DNA of 64,000 nt from Pseudofrankia saprophytica (GTDB taxonomy: Bacteria > Actinomycetota > Actinomycetes > Frankiales > Frankiaceae): positions 2,400,665 through 2,464,664 of the forward strand of contig NZ_KI912266.1 in the NCBI RefSeq assembly GCF_000235425.2, written 5' to 3'. Position 1 is the stretch's first letter. Each line of letters opens with the position of its first letter. The position numbers and the translations under genes are program-made. The notes under the pieces were generated by a model that made no database searches, was not told the DNA's origin, and saw only the letters and a list, made by a program, of their open reading frames with translations. Shown piece by piece: positions 46,104-55,780 of this stretch.

Positions 46104-47963
46104 ATGAGCGGGGTAGAGCCGTCTCGGTCCGTGATAGCTGATCGCGATCAGGGAAGTGTGACTATCTCCATCCGTGATGGTGACCTGGGGCGCTGGAGCG
46201 TCCCGGTGGTCACCCTACGACCCGGCGGGCTGGCCGCGCCGGATTCGTCCGCGCTCGCAGTGGTCGTGCTGTCGTCCGGGGAGGCGGCTTCCGACGGCCG
46301 GGACGGCTCGGGCATGGCCGGCCCGGCCGCGGAGACCTACCGGGTCAGCCCGATGGCGAGCTCGGCCTGCGCCGAGCTCGGCATCGATCTCGACTCGCTG
46401 CTGACCACGCACGCCTTCGGCGGCGACGCCGGCTCGGTTCTGGTCGTTCCACTGGCCCGCGCCGAGTCTCCGACCCGACTTCTCCTGGTGGGCGCCGGCC
46501 TCGGCGGCGACGCCGACTGGCGTTCGGCCGGCGCGGCGCTCGCTCGCCGGGCCAGCGCCGGCGACCGGGTCGCCTTCGTCGCGGACCCGGACCCGGTGGC
46601 GCTCGCCGCGTTCACCGAGGGCCTGGCGCTGGCCTCCTACCGGCAGCCTCGCGGCCCGGGGAAGGCAGTGGTCGAGCCCGGCGCCTCGGCCGACGTCGAG
46701 GCTGGCGACCTCGCGGCCGGACAGACCGACCTGCCGGGCGACGAACGCGCCACCGACGCCGCGGACGCCGAGACCCAGACCGATGAGCTCTCGCCGGCGC
46801 GGGATCCGGCCACGCCGGCGGCGGCGGCGGAGCGCGGGCACGGCATCGACGAGGTCATCGTCTGGACGTCGCGCGCGCTGACACCGACGGAGCTGGCGGA
46901 GGCCACCGAGGCGGTCCGGCGAGCCGGTGTCCTCGCCAGGGCCGTGCTGACCGCTCGGGATCTCATCAACGTCCCGAGCCTGGTGAAGTCGCCGGAGTGG
47001 CTCGCCACCCGGGCCGCGGACGCGGCGCGCGCCGCTGGGCTGGAAGCGTCGGTGCTGGACGTCCGCGAGCTCGAGGCCGGTGGTTTCGGCGGGTTGGTCG
47101 CGGTCGGCGCGGGATCGGTGCGTCCGCCCTACCTGGTCGAGCTGCGCTACGAGGGGCCGCCGGCCGGTGATGGCGCCGAGCTGGGACATCGCGTCCTGGT
47201 CGGTAAGGGGATCACGTTCGACTCCGGTGGGCTCTCGCTCAAGCCGCCGGGGTCGATGGCCGCGATGAAGACGGACATGTCGGGCGCGGCCGCCGTTCTC
47301 GCCACCATGGTCGCGCTGCCGGAGCTTGGCGCGCCCGGCCGGGTCACCGGGCTGCTCTGCATAGCGGAGAACATGATCGGAGCCACGGCGATGCGCCCCG
47401 GTGACGTCATCACCTGCTGGGGCGGGCGGACGGTGGAGGTCCTCAACACCGATGCCGAAGGCAGGCTGGTGCTCGCCGACGGACTGGCATACGCGGCCGC
47501 CGAGCTCGGCGCGGACGTGCTGGTGGACCTCGCCACCCTGACCGGGGCGGTCTCGATCGCGCTCGGCCGTCGCACGGCCGGCCTGTTCGCGTCCGATGAC
47601 GCGCTCGCGGGCGACCTCGCCACGGCGGCCGCGGCGGCCGGCGAGCGGGTCTGGCGGCTTCCGTTGGTCGAGGAGTACCGGCCGGCGCTGGAGTCGCCGG
47701 TCGCCGATCTCGCGAACATGGGCCGCGCGCTGGACGTGGGCGGCGGGTCGATCACGGCGGCGCTGTTCCTGCGCGAGTTCACCGACGGGCTGCCGTGGGC
47801 GCACCTGGACATCGCCGGCACCGCCCGGGCCGACTCCGACGACGCCGAGATCACCCGGGGCGGCACCGGCTGGGGCGTCCGTACCCTCCTGCGCTGGCTC
47901 ACCACAGCCGGACCGTCGGCGGCCGCGGACTCCTCGGCCCCGGCCGGCGTCCTGGCCTCCTGA
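46104..47963 (+). CDS. pepA: Leucyl aminopeptidase (M17)
   Basis: This M17 di-metal aminopeptidase of about 619 residues has an N-terminal macro-like domain and a C-terminal catalytic domain. The motifs VGKGITFDSGGLSLKPPGSM, MKTDMSGAAAV and the NTDAEGRLVLADGL signature carry the metal ligands and catalytic Lys and Arg. An acidic low-complexity insert of about 60 residues (roughly 190-250) separates the domains and makes the protein longer than usual (about 500). The start is uncertain: ATG 46104 has AGGGG about 10 nt upstream, while ATG 46077 and an open frame back to 45963 are alternatives. Confidence 0.92.
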   Translation: MSGVEPSRSVIADRDQGSVTISIRDGDLGRWSVPVVTLRPGGLAAPDSSALAVVVLSSGEAASDGRDGSGMAGPAAETYRVSPMASSACAELGIDLDSLLTTHAFGGDAGSVLVVPLARAESPTRLLLVGAGLGGDADWRSAGAALARRASAGDRVAFVADPDPVALAAFTEGLALASYRQPRGPGKAVVEPGASADVEAGDLAAGQTDLPGDERATDAADAETQTDELSPARDPATPAAAAERGHGIDEVIVWTSRALTPTELAEATEAVRRAGVLARAVLTARDLINVPSLVKSPEWLATRAADAARAAGLEASVLDVRELEAGGFGGLVAVGAGSVRPPYLVELRYEGPPAGDGAELGHRVLVGKGITFDSGGLSLKPPGSMAAMKTDMSGAAAVLATMVALPELGAPGRVTGLLCIAENMIGATAMRPGDVITCWGGRTVEVLNTDAEGRLVLADGLAYAAAELGADVLVDLATLTGAVSIALGRRTAGLFASDDALAGDLATAAAAAGERVWRLPLVEEYRPALESPVADLANMGRALDVGGGSITAALFLREFTDGLPWAHLDIAGTARADSDDAEITRGGTGWGVRTLLRWLTTAGPSAAADSSAPAGVLAS

Positions 47964-48044
47964 CCGTCCTGGCCTCCTGACGCTCGGCCGGCGACGTCGT
48001 CCGTGGTCCTTCCTGGCCGGCGGCCCCGGCCCCAGGTCCAGGCG

Positions 48045-48455
48045 CTACCCGACGGCCTCGGGGCCGGACGCGCGGCCCGCGTCGAGTCCCCGTTCGGCCG
48101 GCTGGGGGGTGCGGCGCAGCCGTTCGCGCGCCCAGCGCAGGCTGTCGTGCTCGCCGACCCTCTCGCGCCAGCCGGCCAGTGCCTCCTCGACGCTCGCCAG
48201 GTCGGCCACGGCCAGGATTTCCACCTTCATCTCGTCGACGTCGGCCTGGTGGACGTTGTAGTGGTCGAAGACCGCGGCCAGCAGGCCGCCGCCCGGGTGG
48301 GGCTCGCGCACGGAGTAGATCTCGCCCGTCAGCGCGACCCAGCTCAGCCGGTAGGTCGACGACGGGTCAGTGTGGTCGGTCCACCCTTCACCGAACGAGA
48401 TCTCTTCGGACTCTTGCCGGCGCGGGTCAGCCGTATAGAACTCATGGACGTTCAC
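48045..48455 (-). CDS. Conserved actinobacterial hypothetical protein
   Basis: The 136-residue protein starts MNVHEFYTADPRRQESEEIS, then FGEGWTDHTDPSSTYRLSWV, TGEIYSVREPHPGGGLLAAV and a helical part (VDEMKVEILAVADLASVEEALAGWRERVG). I do not recognise a named family. The soluble, mixed alpha/beta character and well-formed codons suggest a real gene. The start is GTG 48455; ATG 48515 is an alternative. It is convergent with pepA. Confidence 0.7.
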   Translation of the reverse strand: MNVHEFYTADPRRQESEEISFGEGWTDHTDPSSTYRLSWVALTGEIYSVREPHPGGGLLAAVFDHYNVHQADVDEMKVEILAVADLASVEEALAGWRERVGEHDSLRWARERLRRTPQPAERGLDAGRASGPEAVG

Positions 48456-48591
48456 ACGGGTGCGGTTCCCCACGGAAGCCGCCGGCAATCTGCCCCGTTG
48501 GTCCCCCTTCGCCATGCCGGATGGATGGGAAGGACGGCGGGACCGGCGGTCTCGGCGGATCGCTGGAGCTGATCGGGCGGGTCCGGATGGG

Positions 48592-49347
48592 TCAGCCGGC
48601 CGTCGCGGTGCCGAGAGGAACCGTGCCGACGGGCGCCGCTCCGGCCGGCGCGGCGAGCGCGGCGAGCGCGTCCCGGTAGCCGTTCGCGTCCGTCTCGGCG
48701 AGATAGCGCGACACCCGGAGCACCACGCCGCCCTGCTGGAAGTCGGACTCCTGGAGCAGCTGGCTCGAGGCGCTGGCCGTCCGCAGCCGCTGGACCCGGG
48801 AGCTCGCGGCGGCCTGATCGGCGAAGACCTCGATGCTGCCACCCTGGTCGACGGGGTCCTTGCTGGTGACGCCCGCCGGGTTGACGCCGGTCCTGGTGTC
48901 CAGGAAAGCGATCTTGCTGCTGTAGCCGCCCGGCTTGCCGAGCAGCTGGTTCGGGTCGCTCGACGCGTCGTAGACGATCGTGGTGTGCAGCGGGATGCCG
49001 GCGCCGAGCAGCCGGATGGCCACCTGTTCGGCGGTCAGCCCGGTCAGCCGGTCGGCCGCGGCGGAGGCACTGGCGGTCGGCGTGGCGGTGCCGGGGGTGC
49101 CGTCCTTCCCCGTCGTCACCCGGTTGAGGGTGAAGCCGATGAGCCCGGCGATGACGGCGACGCCGACCAGGAACGCGGCAAGCGAATTGTTGCTGCCCTG
49201 GTCACGGCCACCCCCGACGAAGGGCGGCCGACGCCGACGTGGTGGGCGACCGTGCCCCCTGGCGTCCTCGCCGGATCCGATTCGCCGATCCGGCGGATCC
49301 GGGTGCTCACCGCCGGAAGCGCCGTCACCGAACCGATTGCCCGACAT
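48592..49347 (-). CDS. Single-pass membrane protein with extracytoplasmic domain
   Basis: This 251-residue protein has a cytoplasmic charged N-terminus (about 55 residues), one membrane helix (LAAFLVGVAVIAGLIGFTL), a Thr/Ser/Ala linker and an outer domain of about 150 residues. No known domain is recognised. The strong GGGGGAAGGA five bases before ATG 49347 decides the start. It may be co-transcribed with the hypothetical gene downstream. Confidence 0.7.
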   Translation of the reverse strand: MSGNRFGDGASGGEHPDPPDRRIGSGEDARGHGRPPRRRRPPFVGGGRDQGSNNSLAAFLVGVAVIAGLIGFTLNRVTTGKDGTPGTATPTASASAAADRLTGLTAEQVAIRLLGAGIPLHTTIVYDASSDPNQLLGKPGGYSSKIAFLDTRTGVNPAGVTSKDPVDQGGSIEVFADQAAASSRVQRLRTASASSQLLQESDFQQGGVVLRVSRYLAETDANGYRDALAALAAPAGAAPVGTVPLGTATAG

Positions 49348-49668
49348 GATCCTTCCCCCAGGTGCCGGCTTTATCCCGCGATGTGCGGTCGCCACCATCC
49401 GACACTAGTTCGCCGTCGCTTGCGCCTTGAACAGGGCCCCGCTAACGCCGGGGCCTGCGCCGCAGGTCTGTCGGAATGCCGACACGCTTACCGCGCCTTC
49501 AGGTGGCCGTAAGCCAACGGGAGTGAGCTGGAGAACGTGACAGTACCGCCACCAACCCGCGGGCCAGGACCTGCTGGCAAGCCTCCCCGGCCGCCGACCC
49601 GCCGCATGCATGGTGCGGGCTGGGCGGGAACCCCGTCGCCGATCCGGCGGGAACCCCGCGGACCTCGG
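49348..49668. other. Intergenic region with terminator-like hairpin
   Basis: About 320 bases hold no gene. A hairpin GGCCCCG / CGGGGCC lies at 49435-49455. GATCCGGCGGGAACCCC at 49641-49657 is a reverse-strand partial match to the palindromic repeats A and B. Confidence 0.45.
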
Positions 49669-50331
49669 CTACCCGACGGGCGAGGACTTCGCGACCGCGG
49701 CCACCAGCAGGCCGTCACCCGCGTTCAGCAACATCGGAGTGAGTCGGGCGTCGTCGCGGACCGCGGTCGCGAGCTCCCGGATGGCCATGATCTCCGGGTT
49801 GCGAACCGCCGGGTCGGCGGCGAGGCCGTCGAGAAGGATGCCCGCGAACACGACCACACCGCCCGGCCGCAGCAGTCGCAGCGCCTGGGTCAGGTACTCG
49901 GTGCCCTCTCGGCGGTCCGCGTCGCAGAACACCAGGTCGTAGGCGCCGTCGGTGAGCCGGGGCAGGACGTCCAGCGCCCGGCCGGTGATCAGACGGCTGC
50001 GGTTGGACGCCATTCCGGCGTCCGCGTAGGTCCGCCTGGCCAGTCGGAGGTGCTCGGCCTCCACGTCGATGGTGGTCAGCGTGCCGTCGGAGCGCATCCC
50101 GCGCAGCAGCCAGGTGCCCGAGACGCCAGTCCCGGTCCCTATCTCGACGACGGCACGCGCGCCAACGGACGCGGCGAGGAAACGCAGCACCGCGCCGGCA
50201 CCGGGACTGACCGGGAGAATCCCGACCTCCTCGGCACGTGCGCGGGCAGCACGAAGGACGGGGTCTTCCAACAGGAAGCCCTCGGCGAAGGCGGCGGCTC
50301 GATCGGGTGCGCCGATGTCGGTGTCCGGCAT
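49669..50331 (-). CDS. SAM-dependent O-methyltransferase (class I, family 3 type)
   Basis: The 220-residue protein resembles caffeoyl-CoA-type O-methyltransferases and lies in the Rv1220c position. SAM-binding motif I is [19 protein letters not shown], with [15 protein letters not shown] and [17 protein letters not shown] following. The substrate is unknown. TAGGCT lies 9 nt before the ATG. It is divergent from sigE, a conserved arrangement. Confidence 0.9.
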   Translation of the reverse strand: MPDTDIGAPDRAAAFAEGFLLEDPVLRAARARAEEVGILPVSPGAGAVLRFLAASVGARAVVEIGTGTGVSGTWLLRGMRSDGTLTTIDVEAEHLRLARRTYADAGMASNRSRLITGRALDVLPRLTDGAYDLVFCDADRREGTEYLTQALRLLRPGGVVVFAGILLDGLAADPAVRNPEIMAIRELATAVRDDARLTPMLLNAGDGLLVAAVAKSSPVG

Positions 50332-50346
50332 GACATACAGAGCCTA
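50332..50346 (-). promoter_or_regulatory. Near-leaderless promoter -10 of the O-methyltransferase gene
   Basis: On the minus strand TAGGCT is followed after 9 nt by the ATG. Confidence 0.4.
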
Positions 50347-50348
50347 CG

Positions 50349-50374
50349 GGAACGGCGTACGACAGCGGCGCGTT
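50349..50374 (+). promoter_or_regulatory. Candidate ECF-sigma promoter of sigE
   Basis: GGAAC and CGTT are separated by 17 nt, matching the GGAAC-N16/17-CGTT pattern of SigE-type sigma factors. It would allow autoregulation. A second possible -10, TACGGT, lies at 50499-50504. Confidence 0.4.
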
Positions 50375-50533
50375 GCTCCGGTCATCGAAGTTCGTGTCGA
50401 GCCATGTCGCACTCTGTTGCAGCCTTGTCCTGGCAGATCGAGAGGAGAAGGGCTCGTGTCCGCAGCGGGAATTACCGCGCCATGGCCCGCCCGTCGAGTA
50501 CGGTCGTCGTTCAAAGTCGACCGAGAGGCAGCC

Positions 50534-51346
50534 GTGAACGGACCGGACGCCAAGCCGTCCGTCCCGACGGCCCCGCCGGCCTCGGTGGCCGTGGCCGCCC
50601 CCACGGCTGAGGTGGCCTGGGTGCCGCCGTCCTGGGAAGACGTGGTCAAGGAGCACGGCAACCGGGTCTACCGCCTCGCCTACCGGCTCACCGGCAACGC
50701 GCACGACGCGGAGGACCTGACTCAGGACGTCTTCGTCCGGGTCTTCCGCTCGCTCGCCGACTACACCCCTGGCACCTTCGAGGGCTGGCTGCACCGGATC
50801 ACCACCAACCTGTTCCTCGACCGGATGCGCCGCCAGCAGAAGATCCGCTTCGACGCGCTCCCGGAGGACACCGAGCGGCTGGCCGGCCGCGAGGCGAGCC
50901 CGGAGGCGGTCTACGCCGAGACGCACCTGGACGCCGACATCGAGGCCGCGCTCGCCGCGCTGCCGCCGGACTTCCGGGCGGCCGTGGTGCTCTGCGACAT
51001 CGAGCAGCTCTCCTACGAGGAGATCGCGCAGACGCTGGGCGTGAAGCTCGGCACCGTGCGCAGCCGGATCTCACGGGGCCGCGCGATGCTGCGCGCCGCG
51101 CTGGCGGACCGCGCCCCGCGCGAGTCGCGCCCAGGCGTGCCGGCGCAGGCTGTGGCCGCCGAGGCGTCCGCGGTGCTGCCCGCCGTGACGGCCGCGGCTG
51201 ACGCGCTCCCGCCGGCCTCACCTCGGCCGTCGGATGAGGCCGCTGGGTCGCGGGAGGGGGGAACGCGGCCGCGTGGCCGCCGACGTCGCGCGACTGCGAG
51301 CGTGGGCGGTGCCGAGATCGGCGCTGTGCGGGAGAGGCGGGCGTGA
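50534..51346 (+). CDS. sigE: ECF RNA polymerase sigma factor SigE
   Basis: The 270-residue ECF sigma factor has region 2 ([30 protein letters not shown]) and region 4 ([40 protein letters not shown]) with a disordered C-terminal extension of about 70 residues. Its neighbours rseA, htrA and tatB match the M. tuberculosis SigE envelope-stress locus. GAGAGG lies upstream of GTG 50534. The stop overlaps the anti-sigma start (GTGA). Confidence 0.92.
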   Translation: MNGPDAKPSVPTAPPASVAVAAPTAEVAWVPPSWEDVVKEHGNRVYRLAYRLTGNAHDAEDLTQDVFVRVFRSLADYTPGTFEGWLHRITTNLFLDRMRRQQKIRFDALPEDTERLAGREASPEAVYAETHLDADIEAALAALPPDFRAAVVLCDIEQLSYEEIAQTLGVKLGTVRSRISRGRAMLRAALADRAPRESRPGVPAQAVAAEASAVLPAVTAAADALPPASPRPSDEAAGSREGGTRPRGRRRRATASVGGAEIGAVRERRA

Positions 51347-52053
51347 CGCCGCACCTCGGCGAGCGGCTCTGCCCGCTCGTGGACGGCCAGCTCTGCCACG
51401 ACGAGCGTGACCGGGCGCTGGCGCACCTGGCGCACTGCGCGGCCTGCCGTGCGGAGGTCGCGGAGTACCGGCGGATGAAGCAGCGGCTGTCCGGCCTGTT
51501 GGCCCCGTCACTACCTGCTGGCCTGGCCGACCGGCTGGTCGGCCTCGGCGGGACGGACCGGGACCCGCTGGAGCCAATCGGCACCACGCGCGGCCTCGGC
51601 GGGGCGGTCCATCGTCCTGGGCTGGCGAGGCATGGCGGCGCGAGCAGGCGGGGCGCGGCGCACCCGCGCCTGCCGCTGGCCGCGCCGACCGGCCTGGCCG
51701 CCGTCGGGCGGTCGCCGCGGGGACGGTTGGTGGCGCCGCCCGGACGGGTGGAACTGGCGGCCGTCGCGCTCGACCTGACGCGGCCGCGGTCCGCCCGCGG
51801 CGAGAACGGCACGCGGATCCGCCGCCTGGAAGAAGGCCGGGTCGGCCGCGGCCAGGCGAGAGTGCGCCGGACCCTGGTCGGGTCCGCGGCCCTGATGCTG
51901 TTGACGGTGACGGGAGTCACCGTGGGGGATCAGCCGACCGTCGCGCGTGGGAACACCATCCGTCCGTCCGCTCCCGCTACCCAACTACCTGTGGTCAACA
52001 GGGGCGGAACCACTCCACTGGTCTCATCGGTCTCGTTCGCCACCCGAGGCTGA
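51343..52053 (+). CDS. rseA: Zinc-binding anti-sigma factor (RseA-type)
   Basis: This 236-residue protein starts with a ZAS domain: [12 protein letters not shown] contains the HxxxCxxC zinc motif. A long basic middle region follows, and one hydrophobic helix near residues 185-205 ([18 protein letters not shown]) would anchor it, with a short outer tail. It should bind and inhibit SigE. The GTG start overlaps the sigE stop. Confidence 0.88.
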   Translation: MTPHLGERLCPLVDGQLCHDERDRALAHLAHCAACRAEVAEYRRMKQRLSGLLAPSLPAGLADRLVGLGGTDRDPLEPIGTTRGLGGAVHRPGLARHGGASRRGAAHPRLPLAAPTGLAAVGRSPRGRLVAPPGRVELAAVALDLTRPRSARGENGTRIRRLEEGRVGRGQARVRRTLVGSAALMLLTVTGVTVGDQPTVARGNTIRPSAPATQLPVVNRGGTTPLVSSVSFATRG

Positions 52054-52279
52054 GCCGCCGCGGAATTCGGCTACCAAGGCCACCGCACGGCGCAGCTGGG
52101 TCACGTTGCGCCCTCCAGGTCGTGAATCGGCTACCTGATGTGGGTTGTCTGTCCATGCGCTGTGGGTAAGTTCACCAACAGGCTCTACCGTGTATTCCGC
52201 GCATGTCGCCCTGGGCAGGCGGGCCCAGGGGCTCGGGTTCCTTCCGAGTGGCATGGGCGTGATCGGAGGGCCCGTGGGC

Positions 52280-54488
52280 GTGACCGACGGCGGCGAGTCT
52301 CTGCGTCGCGACACCGCTGCGACGAGCGCCGTGGGCCGGGTCGCGCTGGAACGGGCGCAGGCTCCCGCGGATGCCGTCCGTCCCGCTGACCTGGGCGGTG
52401 GCCGGGACGCGGGCACCGATCGGTCATCCGACGCGCGAGCGTTGTCACGTGCCTCCGCCGCCGCGCCGGCCGTCAAGGAGTCCCCGGCCGATCACGGGTC
52501 CCCTTCCGAACCGGCGGGGCGGGCCGGGTCCCCCGCGTCGAAGACCGACGCGCCGGAATCCGCTCGGCCCGAGCAGGACTCGGACCCGCCGGACTCGGCG
52601 GACTCGGCGGGTGCCGCGCCGGCTGCCCGAGCCGCTCCGGCCCGCGGGCCGGAGCGACCCGGCTGGTGGCGCACCCGGGCCGACGAACCGGTGCCCGACA
52701 CGCGGGACGACGCCGAGGAGACGCCGTCCGCGGTTGACCGGGCGAAGCCCACCACCGCGCCCGCGGCCGCGCCGGCTCCCGCCTCGAAGCCGCGCCCGCC
52801 CGCGTCGCGTCCGCCCGGTGACTTCCGCCGCGCGCCATCCACCTCCTCGGCGCCGTCGGCGGATGCCGCGGACCTGGACCTCGCGGGCAAGGACCGTCGC
52901 GAGCCGACGGCCCGTCCTGATGGCGCGCCGTCAGCAAGGTCCTCGGCCCCACGGCCGCCGGTGGCGCCTCCGTCCGAGCGGCGGTCACCGTCCCAGCCGC
53001 CACCGTCCCAGCCGCCACCGTCCCAGCCTCACTCGCCACGGCCGCGGTCGGCGTCAGCCCGCGCCCGACCAGGCGCCACCGTCGCAGCGCGCGCCGGCCT
53101 CTGCGGGCAGCCAGCCGGCGGCGCCGGCGCGGCCCGGGACGCCCGCCACGCCGGGCGCCCCGCGGCCCGGTCGTCCCGCTCATCACCACCGGCGTACCTC
53201 GTCGTCGGAGCAGGCACCGGCGACGGCCGCGCCCTCGAGACCCGCCCCCTCGGCGCCGAGGGCCGCCGCGGCCGGAGGGCAGCGCGGCGAGCAGGTGACG
53301 CCAGCCGTGCCGCGCCACCCGGCCGAGCAGGAGCGCCCCGACGGCGAGGCCGGCCGGCGGCGGTTCGGCGGCCGCGCGCTCGCGGTGGTCGCGCTCGTCG
53401 CCGGCGTGGTCGGCGGCGTCGTGGGCGGGGTGTGCGTCGCCTGGCTCGCCCCCGACGACGCTGGTTCCGACGGCGGTCCTGTCACCGCCGGCACCGGGAT
53501 GGTGGTCGGCACGGACGCGCCGGCCGCAGGGGCGCCGGGATCGGTCGCCGACGCGGCTGCGCGGGCGCTGCCATCCGTGGTCACGGTCGAGGTGCGAGGC
53601 CAGCAGGGCAGCACCGGATCCGGAGTGATCATCCGTCCGGACGGCTACATCCTCACCAACGTCCACGTCATCGCGGCGGCGGCGAACGGCGGTGGCGAGA
53701 TCGTCGTCACCCGCTACCAGGACGTCACCCAGATCCCCGCGCAGCTCGTCGGTCAGGACCCGAAGACCGACCTGGCCGTGCTCCGGATCGACGCGGGCGG
53801 GCAGCTGCCGGCGGCGACGCTCGGCCGTTCCAGCTCGCTGCGGGTGGGTACCCCGGTCATCGCCATCGGCGCGCCGCTAGGCCTGTCCGGCAGCGTGTCC
53901 ACCGGGATCGTCAGCGCCCTCGATCGCAGCCCGTCCGAGCCGTCGACCGCGGGCGGGGGATCGGCGCTGCTGACCGGGGCGATCCAGACCGACGCGGCGA
54001 TCAATCCGGGAAGCTCGGGCGGCGCGCTGGTTGACGGCAACGGACAGGTCGTCGGCATCAACACCGCCATCGGGTCGGTTCCCGGGGCGCCGGCCGGCGA
54101 CGAGGGCCAGACCGGCAACATCGGCGTCGGCTTCGCCATCCCGATCGACTACGCGCGTTCGATCGCCGACGAGATCATCCAGACCGGTCACGCGACCCAC
54201 CCCTACCTCGGCATCTCGGCCACCACCGTCACCCAGACGGACGCGGCGGCCACCGGGCGCGCGCCCGGGGCGCTGATCCGCGACGTCGACCCGAGCGGCC
54301 CGGCGGCCGCCGCCGGCCTGCGGGTCGGTGACGTCGTGACGAGGATCGACGACGCGGCGGTCTCCGGGGCGAACCAGCTCCTGGAGACGGCCCGGCGCCA
54401 CCACGTCGGCGACCGGGTGACGGTGCAGTACCAGCGTGCCGGCCGCGACGCCACCGCCCAGGTGACCCTGACCGAGCAGAAGAACTAG
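52280..54488 (+). CDS. htrA: HtrA-type serine protease with apparent internal frameshift
   Basis: The C-terminal part is a membrane-anchored DegP/HtrA protease: membrane helix ALAVVALVAGVVGGVVGGVC, catalytic His in LTNVHVIAA, Asp in KTDLAVLRI, Ser in INPGSSGGALVD, and one PDZ domain. That frame (52371-54488) reads as Arg/Pro nonsense before about 53050. A sensible acidic/Pro-rich N-terminus lies in another frame that starts at GTG 52280, nine bases after GGAGGG. The two join only by a +1 shift near 53030-53070, just after a 15-bp triple repeat. It may be a sequence error, a mutation, or real recoding; the protease part alone could start at GTG 53295. Confidence 0.8.
52986..53030 (+). repeat. 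15-bp tandem triplication in htrA
   Basis: CACCGTCCCAGCCGC occurs twice perfectly and a third time with two end changes. It encodes repeated PPSQP in the upstream frame and sits directly before the inferred frameshift. Confidence 0.78.
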
Positions 54489-54551
54489 GCCCGTCGCCGC
54501 TGGATACCTGCTTGTCACTCCAGAGTCCTACGCGGGCGAGTCTGGCGGAGG

Positions 54552-54563
54552 TACGCTCTGGCC
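54552..54563 (+). promoter_or_regulatory. Leaderless promoter -10 of tatB
   Basis: TACGCT is followed after 6 nt by GTG. Confidence 0.5.
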
Positions 54564-55019
54564 GTGTTCAACGGGCTCGGATGGGGAGAAATCGCTGTCC
54601 TGCTCTTGCTCGGACTGTTCGTCTTCGGTCCGGACAAGCTTCCCCGGGTCGCCCGGGACGCAGGCAGGATGCTGCGACAGCTGCGGCAGATGGCGAACGG
54701 TGTTCGTGATGATCTGCGCTCCGAGCTCGGTCCCGAGATCGCCGATCTCGACATCCGTGACCTGCACCCGAAGACGTTCGTCCGCAAGCACCTGCTCGAG
54801 GACGGCGACGAGGACCTGTTCCCGACCTACCGGAACAAGCAGGGCAAGATCGACCTCTTCGGCGACGAGCCCTCGGAGAAGCCGTCGCTGACCAAGGACC
54901 GGGTGCCCGGCGGTGCCCCGGCCGCGCCTGGCAAACCCGCGAAGCCGGTGGACGCCAAGGCCACCCGGGTCCAGACCTCGGCGGACGCCGTGACCCCCTG
55001 GGACACCGACGCCACCTGA
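54564..55019 (+). CDS. tatB: Sec-independent protein translocase TatB
   Basis: The 151-residue protein has the TatA/B N-terminus MFNGLGWGEIAVLLLLGLFV, FGPDKLPRVARDAGRM and an amphipathic helix, then a charged disordered tail with Pro/Lys. Length and position after sigE-rseA-htrA indicate TatB (twin-arginine receptor) rather than TatA. The GTG start follows a TACGCT box by six bases. Confidence 0.92.
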   Translation: MFNGLGWGEIAVLLLLGLFVFGPDKLPRVARDAGRMLRQLRQMANGVRDDLRSELGPEIADLDIRDLHPKTFVRKHLLEDGDEDLFPTYRNKQGKIDLFGDEPSEKPSLTKDRVPGGAPAAPGKPAKPVDAKATRVQTSADAVTPWDTDAT

Positions 55020-55091
55020 TCCTCCGTCTTCCGGAAGCTCTGGCTTTCGGACGCGCGTCGCGGCGCCGTCGTCGAGGCGGTCGGTTCGCTG

Positions 55092-55121
55092 CTCCTGAGG
55101 CGGCGCTAAGCGCCGCAGGAG
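55092..55121. terminator. Bidirectional hairpin between tatB and the MarR gene
   Basis: GCGGCGCT / AGCGCCGC with outer CTCCT / AGGAG pairs (GAG bulge) covers the stop codon of the MarR gene and lies between the convergent genes. Confidence 0.6.
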
Positions 55122-55780
55122 CCGGAATCGGTGGCCGGGGAGGCCAGCCGGCCGAGCAGGTCCCCGAGAAGCTCCAGCTCCTCGGGGGAGTAGTGGGACA
55201 GGACGTGACGGGCGACGCCGCGCAGGTGGGTGCCGGAGGCGTCCCGCAGCCGCGCCAGACCGGCCGGCGTGAGCACCGCCAGCGTCCCGCGCAGGTCGGA
55301 CGGGCAGGACCTGCGCTCTACCAGTCCCTCGCGCACCAGGCGGTCGACGAGTCTCGTCAACCCGCTGCGGGACAGCAGCACCGCGTCGGCGAGCTCGCTC
55401 ATCCGCAGCGCGCCGTCCGGCGCCTCGGTCAGCTGGACCAGCACGTCGTAGGAGGCGAGCGGCAGGTGGTGCGTCTCCTCGAGCTCGGCCTCGAGCACCC
55501 GGGTGACCTGCGCGTGCGCGCGCAGCAGACCTCGCCAGGCGCGCATCCCGCGTGCGTCGACCCGTTCGGCCGCCGGGTCCGCCGAACCACACCCCGGCTC
55601 GACCGTCCCGGCCACGACCGTGCCAGCCACGACCGTGCCGGGTAGGTCCGTCTCGGGTGGGGCCGGCAACGTGGCCCGAGGTTCGGCGGGCGTCGCCTCG
55701 CCGCTCGCGGCATCCGGCCGAGCGAAACCCAGCCCCGAGGGAGATCCGTCTCCCTCGACGGGCGACGCTTGCAAACTCAC
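55106..55780 (-). CDS. MarR family transcriptional regulator
   Basis: The 224-residue protein has a disordered N-terminus of about 75 residues containing three imperfect 15-bp repeats (GTVVA units, 55600-55644) and a MarR winged helix: LLRAHAQVTRVLEAELEE, MSELADAVLLSRSGLTRLVDRL, EGLVERRSCPSDLRGTLAVLTPAG. The GTG at 55780 is supported by TAGGCT six bases upstream. Its effector and targets are unknown. Confidence 0.9.
   Translation of the reverse strand: MSLQASPVEGDGSPSGLGFARPDAASGEATPAEPRATLPAPPETDLPGTVVAGTVVAGTVEPGCGSADPAAERVDARGMRAWRGLLRAHAQVTRVLEAELEETHHLPLASYDVLVQLTEAPDGALRMSELADAVLLSRSGLTRLVDRLVREGLVERRSCPSDLRGTLAVLTPAGLARLRDASGTHLRGVARHVLSHYSPEELELLGDLLGRLASPATDSGSCGA
55600..55644 (-). 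repeat. Imperfect 15-bp tandem triplication in the MarR gene
   Basis: Plus-strand units CGACCGTCCCGGCCA, CGACCGTGCCAGCCA and CGACCGTGCCGGGTA are contiguous and in frame. Confidence 0.65.

Noticed and set aside
46215..47804. 529-codon minus-strand open frame
   Set aside because: It is antisense to pepA, whose M17 signature is intact.
52145..54034. 629-codon frame treated as one complete protein
   Set aside because: The first part looks like the HtrA N-terminus, but after about 53070 it is a shadow of the protease frame.
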